From: Arenicola marina
Taxonomy: Eukaryota; Annelida; Polychaeta; Arenicolidae
NCBI GenBank assembly: GCA_964019135.1
Contig: OZ025257.1
Coordinates: 23,792,352 to 23,856,351 of the forward strand
Direction of reading: 5' to 3'
DNA length: 64,000 nt
The position numbers and the translations under genes were made by a program. The notes under the pieces are model-generated. The model was not told the origin of the DNA, ran no database searches, and saw nothing but the letters and a program-made list of their open reading frames with translations. Positions 48,921-61,600 of the stretch are shown here, piece after piece (the first letter of the stretch is position 1; the number at the start of each line of letters is the position of its first letter).

Positions 48921-51904
48921 TGCGCATAAAGACAGTTTGTTTTGTTTCTGTTATGATTGTCTTCTAAACCTCCTGACCAAAGGGCCCTTGTTGGGCGGGT
49001 AAAAATCACATGGGTGCCCACGAAACTGAAAATCTGCCCGTCAAATTCGGCGGGAAGGCCGGTCTGTGGCTAATACCCTGGTCCGGCTTGTCGAAGATAC
49101 GGTTCAGAATGACGTCATCGATTCACTGAATTATTGCGCAATCCCGGGAACCACGTGGGCATATTATTAAAAGGGAGTAACATATATATAAGTAAACCAT
49201 GTAATACACATTATAGAATCCTTGGGGTTATACTGGCATGTCACATAACGTTGATCCTGGTAAAATAGGGCGGAATTGTTCAATACGGATTCACTTCGTG
49301 CTACGAGCATGTGCGTTATAAGGAAAACATCTCTGTTCTTGTGGAAAGCCACTGCGATTGCAGCCTTAGCTACCCTGGCCATATTTGCCTCCCTCTCGCG
49401 AAGTAGCCGAAAACCAGCACTGGTCGTAAGAGTTCATTACTTCCGGTGACTTTGACAGCCGGGACGAACAATCTCGCGGTCCAAACTGTCACGTGACTCG
49501 AGCAGATGAGATCGGGGGCGTCCGCTACGTTTTACAACTGAACCTAGCGTAGGTGTCCGTTTTCTTTATATTTTATGTGGCCACCCTACAATGAGCACTG
49601 GCCGCTGGCAGAGCACTCGGGCAGGCGTTTATTGGCTCGTTACAACGGTTTTACTGTTAAAGGCACCACGGCGCCTTTTACCGTTGAGCGGTTCTTCTTC
49701 GCTCGCTGGGTGAGCGGCCATGTTGTCCACATATATGTACCTGTTGATCCCGGTCAGATACTTGGTATCATCTTTATGGTGGAGAGTCAATATTGGTGAG
49801 CTGGGACTGGCGTCAACTGGTGTCAGCGAGGCTGCCCAGATAGGGTGGAATCTGGGTTTGTGTTTACGTTTCCTTCGTGCCACTGATGCTGAAATAGCTT
49901 TAATGCATACTTCTATTGTTTTTCTCGGAGTCGTGTTTTGCCGGTAACGACCTGGGGATCATGAGCAGGAAATCATTATTTTCTCGGGTCATGATAGTTC
50001 CGTCACAATAATGACCCCTCGCTCACATACTCCATGCCATCGCCGCCTCCTCGGGGGAATTAAACGATAGAAATAGACATAGGCACAAAGGAATCGATCG
50101 TATCTCTCGTATGACTAATCGTAGCTCTCTTATGAAGTCTGAGAGGCGGGCGGGCGGGGGGGGGCGCAAACATTGATATTTGCAGAAGTCCGGTACGAAC
50201 ACATGCAACGGCCGTTGGGCTAGCTCACCTGACAGAACCAATTCGACGACAGAGACAGGCGATTTCCTCGGCCATATGATGATCTCATTAAACATTAGCA
50301 CAACTATTTTGAAATCACACCGCCTTAAATATAGTTTTATCAATTGACAATGTAACGATTTACACATTTGATCAAAAAAGGGGTCACTTCAAAGTCTAAT
50401 TTTATTTCCATAATGGGGTTCTGTCCAGATATTTGGGGATGTTGCTGGAGGCGCCATGAAAGGTCGAACCCTGATCCCCACACTAAATGACTTTATAGGC
50501 CGCTAGCGATATTTACGCTCCCCACATAATGAACTTCGTTACCAGCCTTCCCGTAGGTCGGCCTGAGAATACCACCAAGAGACTCCACTTTAAGGGCACT
50601 ACATTGTGTGTCATGTGCTTTGTCATGTAATTTTAAACTGAACTCGTCTCGCTGGAAGACAAAAAGCGCCCTAGTTTGGAGGCCACTCCATGTAGTGCAT
50701 CACTTCCCTCCTGTAAGCCGGTATATCAGACCCGGAGGCCAATTGAAGAATTCTCTACGCGCTCATTATCTCGTTGGCACCGGGGACGGGAGAGATGGCC
50801 AATCCCCTTACGCCCCTCCGTTCTCTGTCAGCTACGAAGAGTGCGGACTTTGAGAATTAAGTACCTTGCCAGGATGCCTAAGGGACTTCAATGCCCGGAC
50901 CGCAGTTAACATGATGGTAGTTCTTACCTCATAAAAGCTTCGCTGATTATAAAATTTTTATGGCACCGGTGAAACGACTATACTTTAATTTTTACTATAC
51001 TTAGAGTTCAAATTTAGATGGACTTGACATACCTTAAGGAAGGCGAGTACGTGTCAAATATTTCATATTGGGGACAGATCTCAGGTAAATCAAAGATACT
51101 GCCAGCAAGAAGAAAATAGAATCCTTCTGTTGGACAAAATAACAAATTCAAAATGACAAGACGTCAAATCAGTGAATCTATCGAAAAACATTCGCCTCTC
51201 CCTCAGTTTGACAGAAGAACTTCGCCTATCCTTGTAGATATCTGACTTTAGTTCGAAGGGAAGATAACACTGTCCATTAGCCAACATCTTTCCCTTTAAA
51301 TTTACCTTCCCAGTCAGAGCCCCAAATGTTTTGCTCAATCAAGTCGATAAAAGATGAACTCGTTTGGTCCTGTCCTAAACATTCGATGTGGAGCCGATGC
51401 GTAGACCACGGTCGGCAGCGGTGAGCGGGCAGCCATCGGTTACGGTGACCCTCTAGAACATTCTTCAGCTGTCAAGGGGCCGGAAAGCAAAACGCCAAAC
51501 AACCGGAAACGCTTAAATCGTAGGCGACATCTTTTATTCAGAGCGACATGGAGACAGAAGTGTAGGGACTGCGTTCTACACACAGGAACTAGCGTCCGAA
51601 CGACCATCAAATATACCTAATATCTCAGTTGAAAAAAAGAAAATAAAGTGGTACCATATTTACTGCCAAAAGAAAGAAAAAGTTTTTCCCAGAAACAAAC
51701 GATTACATAATTTTTTTTAAACGCACTCTTTCTTCGGCTTCTAGTGCAATAATGATGTTAAGCGACATCGATCTGGGTATTGCAACGTACGATATATTAA
51801 ACTTTGTGACCAAACGACTCTGTATTAGATACCGGGCAACATTATACACTAATGACGGCTCTTTGTAATGATATGTTAAATTAGCAAACAAACTATATTC
51901 AGCT

Positions 51905-52142
51905 TGGTGGTATATTCAGAACGCTTGAACGAAATCTGGTCATATCGCGTCAATGGGAGAAGGAAGGGAAGCGCGGAGCAATGTGCCCGGGGTAACCCCC
52001 TACTCTTTTGCGAAGAAGGACATGGGATCTTCATTCTGCGACTACACAGACATGAACACAGCGGGGTTCGAACCATCGATCCACGTGCTGTTCTGCTCTC
52101 AGGTGGCCAGAGCGCTCAATGCGAGCGTTCCGGCTACCTGAG
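51905..52142 (-). mobile_element. tRNA-derived SINE, family 3
   Basis: On the minus strand, 'tagccggaacgctcg' (A-box-like) is followed 62 nt later by 'ggttcgaaccc' (52,064-52,074), a perfect B box. This A-B spacing resembles a long-variable-arm (Leu/Ser type) tRNA ancestor. The body includes 'atgaagatcccatgtccttc', which recurs in degenerate form at 61,270-61,310. It lies just downstream of the DDX1 stop, in the same orientation. Acceptor-stem pairing is not evident, so I do not call a functional tRNA. Confidence 0.6.
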
Positions 52143-52215
52143 TTATCGCGGGGCCCCCTATATTCAGGGGTGAAATAAAGCTATTCGCCATATAACTCTA
52201 GATTGCATACACGTG

Positions 52216-52221
52216 TTTAAT
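52216..52221 (-). terminator. Candidate DDX1 polyadenylation signal
   Basis: ATTAAA on the minus strand, ~290 nt beyond the DDX1 stop codon. It is the first canonical or common variant hexamer I found downstream; no transcript evidence is available. Confidence 0.3.
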
Positions 52222-52511
52222 CTCACGCTCATAGTTTTCGTCCAGCGTGTAGTTTCAATGTTACATATCTGCTGATACATTGATAGGGGTCGCTGGGCGT
52301 ACCCTTGATAACGATTTACACGTGGCAGACAAGACACAAGCCAAGCTGCGGCCGTTAAGCTGCCAATCCCCGACCCCAAGCACACGATGGCAGTAGGAGG
52401 AGCTTCAGACAGCTGGCAAACAACAGACCCATGAGCCGGCAGTATTGGTGCATATTACAGGAGATGTTCGTCGTTGAGCTTGTGGGTGGGTGGGGTGGGT
52501 ACAGCCAACAA

Positions 52512-52636
52512 TCACCTGCTGGTGAAGGGAGTGTTGTACTGGAGATTAATGTAGGACGACTGCGCCCGCTTCTCCAGCTCGTGCAGCTCTTTCACCGCCG
52601 GCGCCAACATCTCCACGTGGCCCTTGTAGTTCGTCC
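52512..52636 (-). CDS. DDX1: DDX1 terminal exon
   Basis: 125 nt. Encodes [20 protein letters not shown] and on to a TGA at 52,512-52,514. The last ten residues ([12 protein letters not shown] region) differ from the vertebrate end, which has LGYLPNQLFRTF, but the position and length fit. Acceptor 'tggtttcag'. Confidence 0.93.
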
Positions 52637-55600
52637 CTGAAACCATGGCAACCGTCACAACACCATAACACGTGGCTGCGTCTGCGAGGCGGCTGCCGGC
52701 CAGCTGCGGGGCAGGCCGGCTGCGGGGCAGGCCGGCTGGCCGGCTGCGGGGCAGGCCGGCTGCGGCCTCCAACGCGCATCTATCACTCGACGAGCGAGTC
52801 TTTCCTGTCAGTTGGCTTTTAACGGGGCCATGACAAACCCATTAGTGGGGGCATAAAGCACTCCTGTGTTCATGGCCGTGTTTTACCATGACCGATGAGC
52901 TACTAAAATAGGTACCGACTAACATAACGTGTTACAGCACTTGTTGCGCGACACGGAAGATGAATTACGAAACGCCTCATCGCGTTTGACAGGAGGGCAG
53001 ATAAAATAATTAACAAAAACATCCCGAGAAAAAACGACGCCAAGAATGACAATGACTGCCCAGTCCTCCCCCCACCCCCATATCCCCACAAACACTCACC
53101 CAGGTTTCTCCTCTTCTGGCCGTACGTGACCTTGCCATCGAACTCGTTTGCCTGGACCTTGAGTTGGTCGTCTACTTGCTCAATGGTCACTCCCAGGTGG
53201 TCCTCAATATCGGCCAAGTACTGTAGGTTACAAAGGGACACAGAGAGAGAGAGAGTGAAATTAAGTGATTCGGTGTTTTTGACCTTGTGCTCTTATGTTC
53301 ACAAGGGTTAAACCTGAGCCAAGTAATCTCCCTCGACAAAGAATGATCAATGCATGAAACAATTCCGCAGATTAGGTGTCCAGGTTCGGAGGACCTATTG
53401 ATCAGGGGTCTAGTGAACAAGTCAGGGAGAAGACTGAGGGGGGGGGGGGGGGTGCAGGCTAGAGACAATAAGAGTGTGTCAGGGAGAAGGTGGAGGCGGG
53501 AGGGGGGAGCGGTCCTGGAGGCTAGAGGGAGTCAGGGAGAAGGTGGCAGGGGGGAGGGGTCCTGGAGGCTAGAGGAAGTCAGGGAGAAGGTGGCAGGGGG
53601 GAGGGTTGGTGGAGGCTAGAGACAATCACTGGAGCATGCCGGCGGCTCGTCAGCTATAATCGTGACCAGCATGTCGTCGTGTGTTTAACCGCAACGGACA
53701 ACCGAGAATGAAGTAAGGCTATTTAAATTCAAGCATTTCAAACAAATAAACATGAGAAGTATGATAGTCATTAATGGATTAACTGTAATCACAGTGCATA
53801 CAGCTCTCTTAAATGTTATATATTAGAACAGATCTCCTTTACCTGTGGTTACATGTAGCTGTACTGTACCCTTCACTAAACCAGATGCTCCTTACCTGCG
53901 GTTCACTACACCAGATGTTCCTTACCAGCGGTTCACTATACCATTTGTTCCTTACCAGCGGTTCACTATACCAGATGTTCCTTACCTGCGGTTCACTACA
54001 CCAGATGTTTCATACATGTGGTTCACTACACCAGATGTTTCATACATGTGGTTCACTACACCAGATGTTTCATACCTGTGGTTCACTACACCAGATGTTC
54101 CTTAAGTGCGGTTTACTAGACCAGAAGTTTCTTACCTGAAGTTCACTACACCAGATGTTTCTTACCTGCGTTTCACTACACCAGATGTTCCTTACCTGTG
54201 GTTCATTATACCAGATGCAGCAGCCCCCCACGTCCGTCAGATTCGTGTTGTAGCAGCCTCGGCCGCGGTTGCTGCAGTTGGAGTGGTACCAAACCTTAAA
54301 AGAGATCAATTTAAATACATCACTGACTACACGAGCGAATGAATGAAGGACTTCGGAATGAATGTCCTCCGTCTTAGTAAGTCACGCAAGCGCAGCCCAG
54401 TCCGCTACCGACTGAGCTACACAATGACTGGCCCTGCGAGCGTTTGTTAATTTAAAAAAGAAATATTTGTTACTAATTAAAAGTTTGAACATATGTTCAA
54501 TATTTGATGGTTGGGTCGCTATTTAGTTCAAAACTTACTAAGGTGACCGCCAGAAAGCGCAACTTTAGTGTTGGGTGGAGATATTTTTCTTTTCAATTTG
54601 GTTACATGAACGCACGCCATCTTTGTAGTGGATGTCTTGCCATTTATAACAAGCAAAAATGACAGAAAAATACTTGGCAATAACAGACAATTAAATTAAG
54701 TGCTACATTAACGGCAATCTTGCTTGGTCATACATCAAATCAGAGACGGCCAAGTCAAACAAAAATAGCAGGTATTACGCCAGTAATTTGCCTTGCTGGG
54801 ACCCTTGTTGGCAAACACGCGTCGCGCACAATTCCTAATCAAAGAGGCATTATCACTGTCTGGCAAACACGCGTCGTACACAATTCCTAATCAAAGAGGC
54901 ATTATCACTGTCTGGCAAACACGCGTCGCACACAATTCCTAATCAAAGAGGCATTATCACTGTCTGGCAAACACGCGTCGCACACAATTCCTAATCAAAG
55001 AAGCATTATCACTGTCTGGCTATCGTAATCAGACAGAACAGACATCCAGCACGTTACCGAGTAGTAAACACTGTCCTGTTATACGGACACAACACGGGGT
55101 ACCAGCTTGATGTTGTGGGGCATTACGAGACGCCGGGAGGAGGAGGACCGGTACCAGCCTAACTACCCTGGCCGTGACGATATTTTTCTACCGCAAAACA
55201 AACGAATGACGCAAACTTCACTGCCATGAAATTGGCGTAGGAAAACAAAGCTTCCGTCGCACAGATGCGTGGGACTGGATTGTCGTAAATGAGTCCTTAG
55301 GGTTGGCGGGAATGTCGTTATTATGCACTCATTATAACGATGACGTGCCGAACAAATAAGAATAATGAGGTAAGATAAAGAGCCCGCTATCGGCACGGCT
55401 ACTGTATTAGGTATGCACAGAATCTGCGGAATTACTTCAGATCCTATTTGTCATTCTAATCCATGCCAACACTTGTGAGTCCGTATAAAAGCAATAAATC
55501 AACACAAGCGATGACGTCCGAGAATTAGATAAACGAGACGATGGTAATAGTAAGAACGACTATTAGCTTCCGATACTTGTTGCCGTAAAAGGGAATCATT

Positions 55601-58600
55601 ATCCATTACCTTTTCCTTGCATGCGCCGGCAAAGCTGATGGCGAGGCCCATGCTGAAAGGACAAAGAAGAGAAGACCTGTCACGTGGTACCCAGAGCCTC
55701 GGGTTCATGGCGTATTTTATGGGAACAGCTGCGTCAGTAGTGTACCCCTCGCTGGCCCCACGACTGGTCTCGCGGGGGGGGGGGGCGTATTAATAACACG
55801 GTGCCGTCTCACCGTAATGGCGAGACGGCACTCTGGAGACGGCACCGTGGAGACGGCACCGTGGAGACGGGCCCGCGTTAATCTTTAATGCTGTGATTTT
55901 AGGCATAACATGTATTAAGGGTCCCACCCACTAGAAACATGGTACCGTGCATTGACAACAAGTAAGTTGGGAGTCTGTCTTGTATAGCTGCACCAAAACA
56001 TCCTTATAGCTGTCCATGGAAATGTTGGAAAAATATTAAAATTTCTTTTAAATTGCACGTAACTATATATTATCAGTTAAAGATCGTTATTATATACAGT
56101 CTGCTATGAACATGGCATACACCGGCTCTGGATGTGAGATTTGTACAATTTCGGTCGGGTGAATGGGATTACGTAGCGTCTGTATCATTATACCTCGGCA
56201 TTACTATTCTATCACACTCTTAACAAAATACAGTGTTAAAAAGACCCTGTATGTCGAAAATCAATCATCGTCACTTTCGAGAAGGAAAATCCGTCCTCGT
56301 CCATTAACTGTCCCTGGTGGCGTCCTTCCGACAGATTTGTTCCAAATCCCGACTGCCTACTAAACAGTCGGCGCTCTAATCCAGACTCCTATACATTCAG
56401 GATTGGTAGGTGAAGCGAAAAAAGGCGGCCTGGGATAAAGGTGAGGGTATACCCCATACAAAAGTCGACGTTTCTCTGTCTTCCCCAGCCGGTTCTAACT
56501 CTCTAACTTCGTCACAAGGCGAGTTAGGACCACACAATCCGGTTAGACCTGGTGTCGACTTCCCCGTAGACTCATCACAGACGACCGAACGGGTGTCAAT
56601 CTCTAAGAGCACATTACAGTTTAGAGGTTGTTTGTAATAGTGATCCAGAATTCCAGGACTTATTTCAGTTTTCTTTCTTTCAGATACAGTAAAATTTACT
56701 TTCTGTTGTATACTCTAACATTGGGCATATTTTCTGTTGCCATGAAATTTGGACGTACGATCGACGTTTCTTTTTCTAGAAATTGATGAAATAAACGGCA
56801 TTCCCATTGGAAATGTATTGCCTGATTGTAATTATTGTAATTATGAATTGTAATTATGTAACTAGGCACTACAAATAGGTCTTTTAACCTTAATCGCACC
56901 TCTAATATTAAGAGCGCTATGAATGTATTCCCATTGAATGTTTTCATTTTGGTGACGTCACGTGACGTCATTGACGATACTTGGGTAACATAGGTCAAAT
57001 GGACGCCTTTAACAGGGGTATACGACAGTGGAAACACGATTATTGTCAACCCACGGACAGTGAAATATAAAGTAAAAAAATAGATGAAGCAAGCTAGTGG
57101 CCCGTGTGCATATTTTTCGCTTTGACACGACGAGACCCACAAGCGAGGTGGTGACAGGCACAACATGACAGCATCACAACAAAAACGAACAGTTGCAACA
57201 GACGAAACTTGATTACACTGGAGTGTTACAAAGCATTATTAATGTATCCCATGATGTTATAACCTTTGTCGTCAACCAAGTGGGTTGCAAAAGCCAATAC
57301 TTTTGATGGGCACTATAAAATCTCATAACTGAAAGGATGCCATGCTACAATGACAATCAAGCTCCCATGACCTTTAAAACGTCATGTAGTATTTATGTGT
57401 GGTGCAGTCCCACCAACACAGACGGCGCCACACCAATTGGGTTAGTTGTAAATGAAGACAAATGAGCTCTGAACGAACACGTGTCGAACTTCAAAACTAT
57501 GAATGGACATGTGTCATATTTCAAAACTGAATGAACATAAGTCACATTTCAAAACTGAATGAACAAGTGTCACATTTCAAAACTATGAATGAACACGCGT
57601 CATATTTCAAAACTTTAAATAAACACGTGACGCATTTCAAAACTATGACTGAACATGTCGCATTTCAAAACTGTAAAAAAAAATCCTGTCACATTTAAAA
57701 ACTATGAATGAACACTTGTCGCATTTCCAAACTAAGGCCAATCGATTGGCTCTAAGCCAATGTAATATGTTAAGGACGGTGCGACCCAAACGTAAAGCAT
57801 CGAATCATGGCTCGGTTCTTCCGAAGTTTAGCGTGCTACCAGCTGAATTATTGATATACAGGCGTGATAAGGTACTGACCGATCGGCGCGCCCCACGCGG
57901 CCAATCCGGTGCACGTAGTTCTGTTTCTCATCAGGCAGAGTGACGTTGATCACTGGAAGAGGGAAAACAATGACATAGTGACGTCATAATTATAACAATG
58001 ACAACCACGAAGCGTTACATTGATCACTAGGGGAGAGAACAAACGATGACTAATGACGCCATAATTATAAACATACCAACCACGAAGTGTGACGTTATGA
58101 TAAGATGAGAAAAACGGTGCCTTAGTGACGCCATAATTATAAACATAGCAACAGCGAGGCGTGACGTTTAGGACTAGATAACCAAAAAACGGTGAATTAG
58201 CGACGTCATAATTATAATCATAGCAACCACGAAGCGAGGCGTTTAAGACTAGATAAAAAAAAACGGTGACTTATTGACGTCATAATTATAATCATAGCAA
58301 CCGCGAAGCTTGACGTTTAGGACTAGATGACAAAAAACAGTGACTTATTGACGTCATAATTATAATTATAGTAACCACGAAGCTTGACGTTTATGACTAG
58401 ATGACAAAAAACGCTGACTTATTGACGTCATAATTATAATCATAGCAACCACGAAGAGAGACGTTTATTTCACAACGACGCCGAGCGACACTGCTTCAAG
58501 TGAGGAGGAAAACTGACGTATTGATGCCATATGATGCATAGCAAACACACAGCAACGTTGATCATGGCGGAAGGAAAACATTGACCTATTGACGTCACAT

Positions 58601-61600
58601 CAATCCAGCGACCAAACATACGCCGCGCCACAGTCTATATAATTAAGCCAATGTACTGGTCTATTCAGGACATTGGCATTCGATAATGTAGCCTAAAATA
58701 TGCATGAGTATTTATCAAAGACAAGCAGCAGAACACAATAGAGTCGTGGGAAATCGCAGGCCAGGGTTCCGCTGCTCATAATCGCAATCCATGGCCAATA
58801 CGTAGACCGGCGGTTATTGGACTTGTGCTACCACTGGTCATGCCACTGATGCTAGTATTGCCTATAGCATTGCCTTCACTATCGGTTATACCACGGAGCA
58901 TGCCATGTTAGCATGTTACACCAGTTGTTATATACCACATGCTATATAGCATTTCTAACACGATTGTGTTTTATCTATATCAACGAGATAACATTAGATA
59001 GATATCAATGACAATTTTTTCAATGACTATATTGATCTCTTTGCATGCCAATCGCTAAATCACTTTCAATACGACCGGTTAGACCACTTTTAACCAAGCG
59101 GGTTATACTAGAGGTTTAACCACAGGTTATATACCCGAGGTTCTACCACAGGTTGCTTGCAAAGCAACTGTAGATATCGCATGAAGCGAGGGCATGTGCG
59201 TAGTTGCATGCACTGGGCCATCCCCTCCGTCCCCCCCCCCCTCCTCCCCCCCCTCCCCCCTCCCCCTTTCCACCGGCCCCCACACAGGCACGGACAAGAC
59301 GGTTGTCGACCTGTGGCAGCTATCTGCTCCCAATCTCCCCCAACCGGTCAGTGAAACAAGTTTTGTCAATCGGGCAATTTTACCGCTCACGGCAAACACT
59401 AGTAGATCTTCCAATGATTGCACGAGGGCGTGGAAGAGAAGGCGGGTGGATTGAGTCCTGTGATAGGAGATAAGAACTTTGGCCGACTGCTGAGACAGTT
59501 TTGTGCGAGAAACGGACGATCTCGTGACCAGGATCTGTTTGTGGATCTCGGCGTTGTACTTTGAATGGTTGTCGGGACGCGACCGGCGCATTTTGCCCCA
59601 ATTGGGTCATTCCCTAACGAATTGGCGAAAGCCACGTGATTAACCTTATCTCCAATCAACGGGCGACAAATCGCGGGTGACAAAACATAAAATCCGTTAA
59701 CGTTATTTAGTACGTCACATGCAGAGTTATAGTAAGCAATAAATTGTTGAAATGGCTTACCATAGGGTAGTCCGCACACGTCTATGCCTCGCGCCGCCAC
59801 GTCCGTGCAGACCATGAACTTGACCTCCCCGGCCTGGAATAAAACACGATACATATCTAAAGAGGTGGACAGGAGGAATCCACATCGCGAGATATAACAT
59901 TACAGGCTGATGCCAAATCAAATGAATAATTAACCCACATGCGGAGATATAACATTACAGATTGAGACCCAAATGAAATTAAAAAAATGAATCCACAGAG
60001 CGAGATGTAGCACTATAGATTGAGACCCAAATCAAATGAAAGATGAATCCAAATCGCAAGATATAAAATTACAGATTGAGACCCAAATCAAATCAAAGAT
60101 GAATCCACATGGCGAGATATAACATTACAGAGTGTTACCGAAAGCAAATAAAAAATGAATCCACATGGCCAGATATAACATTACAGACTGAGACCCAAAT
60201 CAAATCAAAGATGAATCCACATGGCGAGATATAACATTACAGACTGAGGGCAAATCATGTCAAAGATGAATCCACATGGCGAGATATAACATTACAGACT
60301 GAGACCCAAATGATATCAAAGATGAATCCACATGGCGACATATAACATTACAGAGTGAGGCCAAATGATATCAAAGATGAATCCATGGTGAGATATAACA
60401 TTACAGACTGAGGCCAAATGATATCAAAGATGAATCCACATGGCGAGATATAATATTACAGACTGAGGCCAAATCATATCAAAGATGAATCCACATGGCG
60501 AGATATAACATTACAGACTGAGACCAAATCATATCAAAGATGAATCCACATGGCGAGATATAACATTACAGACTGAGGCCAAATCATATCAAAGATGAAT
60601 CCACATGGCGACATATAACATTACAGAGTGAGGCCAAATCATATCAAAGATGAATCCACATGGCGAGATATAACATTACAGACTGAGGCCAAATCATATC
60701 AAAGATGAATCCACATGGCGAGATATAACATTACAGACTGAGACCCAAATCATATCAAAGATGAATCCACATGGCTAGATATAACATTACAGACTGAGAC
60801 CAAATCATATCAAAGATGAATCCACATGGCGACATATAACATTACAGACTGAGGCCAAATCATATCAAAGATGAATCCACATGGCGACATATAACATTAC
60901 AGAGTGAGGCCAAATCATATCAAAGATGAATCCACATGGCGAGATATAACATTACAGACTGAGGCCAAATCATATCAAAGATGAATCCACATGGCGACAT
61001 ATAACATTACAGACTGAGACCCAAATCATATCAAAGAAGAATCCACATGGCTAGATATAACATTACAGACTGAGGCCAAATCATATCAAAGATTAATCCA
61101 CATGGTGAGATATAGCATTACAGACTGAGGCCAAATCATATCAAAGATGAATCCACATGGCGAGATATAGCATTACAGACTGAAACCCAAATAGCAGAGC
61201 ACACTCGACAATAGCCGAACGCGCTACCTATTTGGCCACGGGTTGCGAGACCCCTGTCCCTAAGGGGGGGGGGACCCCTACTGATAGGACATGGGATTTG
61301 TTTCATCCTGTACGATAAGATATGTGCACATTGGGACGCGATCCCCCGCCCTCGATGTACGGATAACACGTGAAACGATCCTCAAAGCCATTATAAATGG
61401 AACTCCCAACTGTTTCCTCTGTCTCGCCCACGTGTAACCTACAGGGCGAGACAGAGAGAGAGTGAGAGAGAGAGACGGGGTGAGGTTTGGTGGCAAGTGG
61501 CAATAGAACAGATTGAACCAATGCCCTAGTTGGTCGTTCTTTGGCATCATTACAGTCATATCACAGCAAAAACGTGACCATTTCACCAGCAATACATTGG

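Larger units (their letters stand above)
45566..51690. repeat. Second array, unit 3 (~6.1 kb)
   Basis: Third unit. It opens part-way into block I ('acaaatacaagggtcagccg') and ends with the terminal segment shared with unit 1 (51,470-51,640). It includes a private tandem duplication at 48,540-48,920. No gene is supported. Confidence 0.8.

Noticed and set aside
52054-52142. Possible Leu/Ser-type tRNA gene on the minus strand
   Set aside because: The B box is perfect, but I cannot form an acceptor stem or convincing anticodon arm, and the body repeats elsewhere as a SINE.
54375-54430. tRNA gene on the minus strand
   Set aside because: Only a D-arm/A-box match; no T-arm or B box follows.
59127-59591. 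154-codon minus frame near the motif V exon
   Set aside because: Intronic on the same strand, with no similarity to DDX1 and a low-complexity stretch from the C-rich tract.
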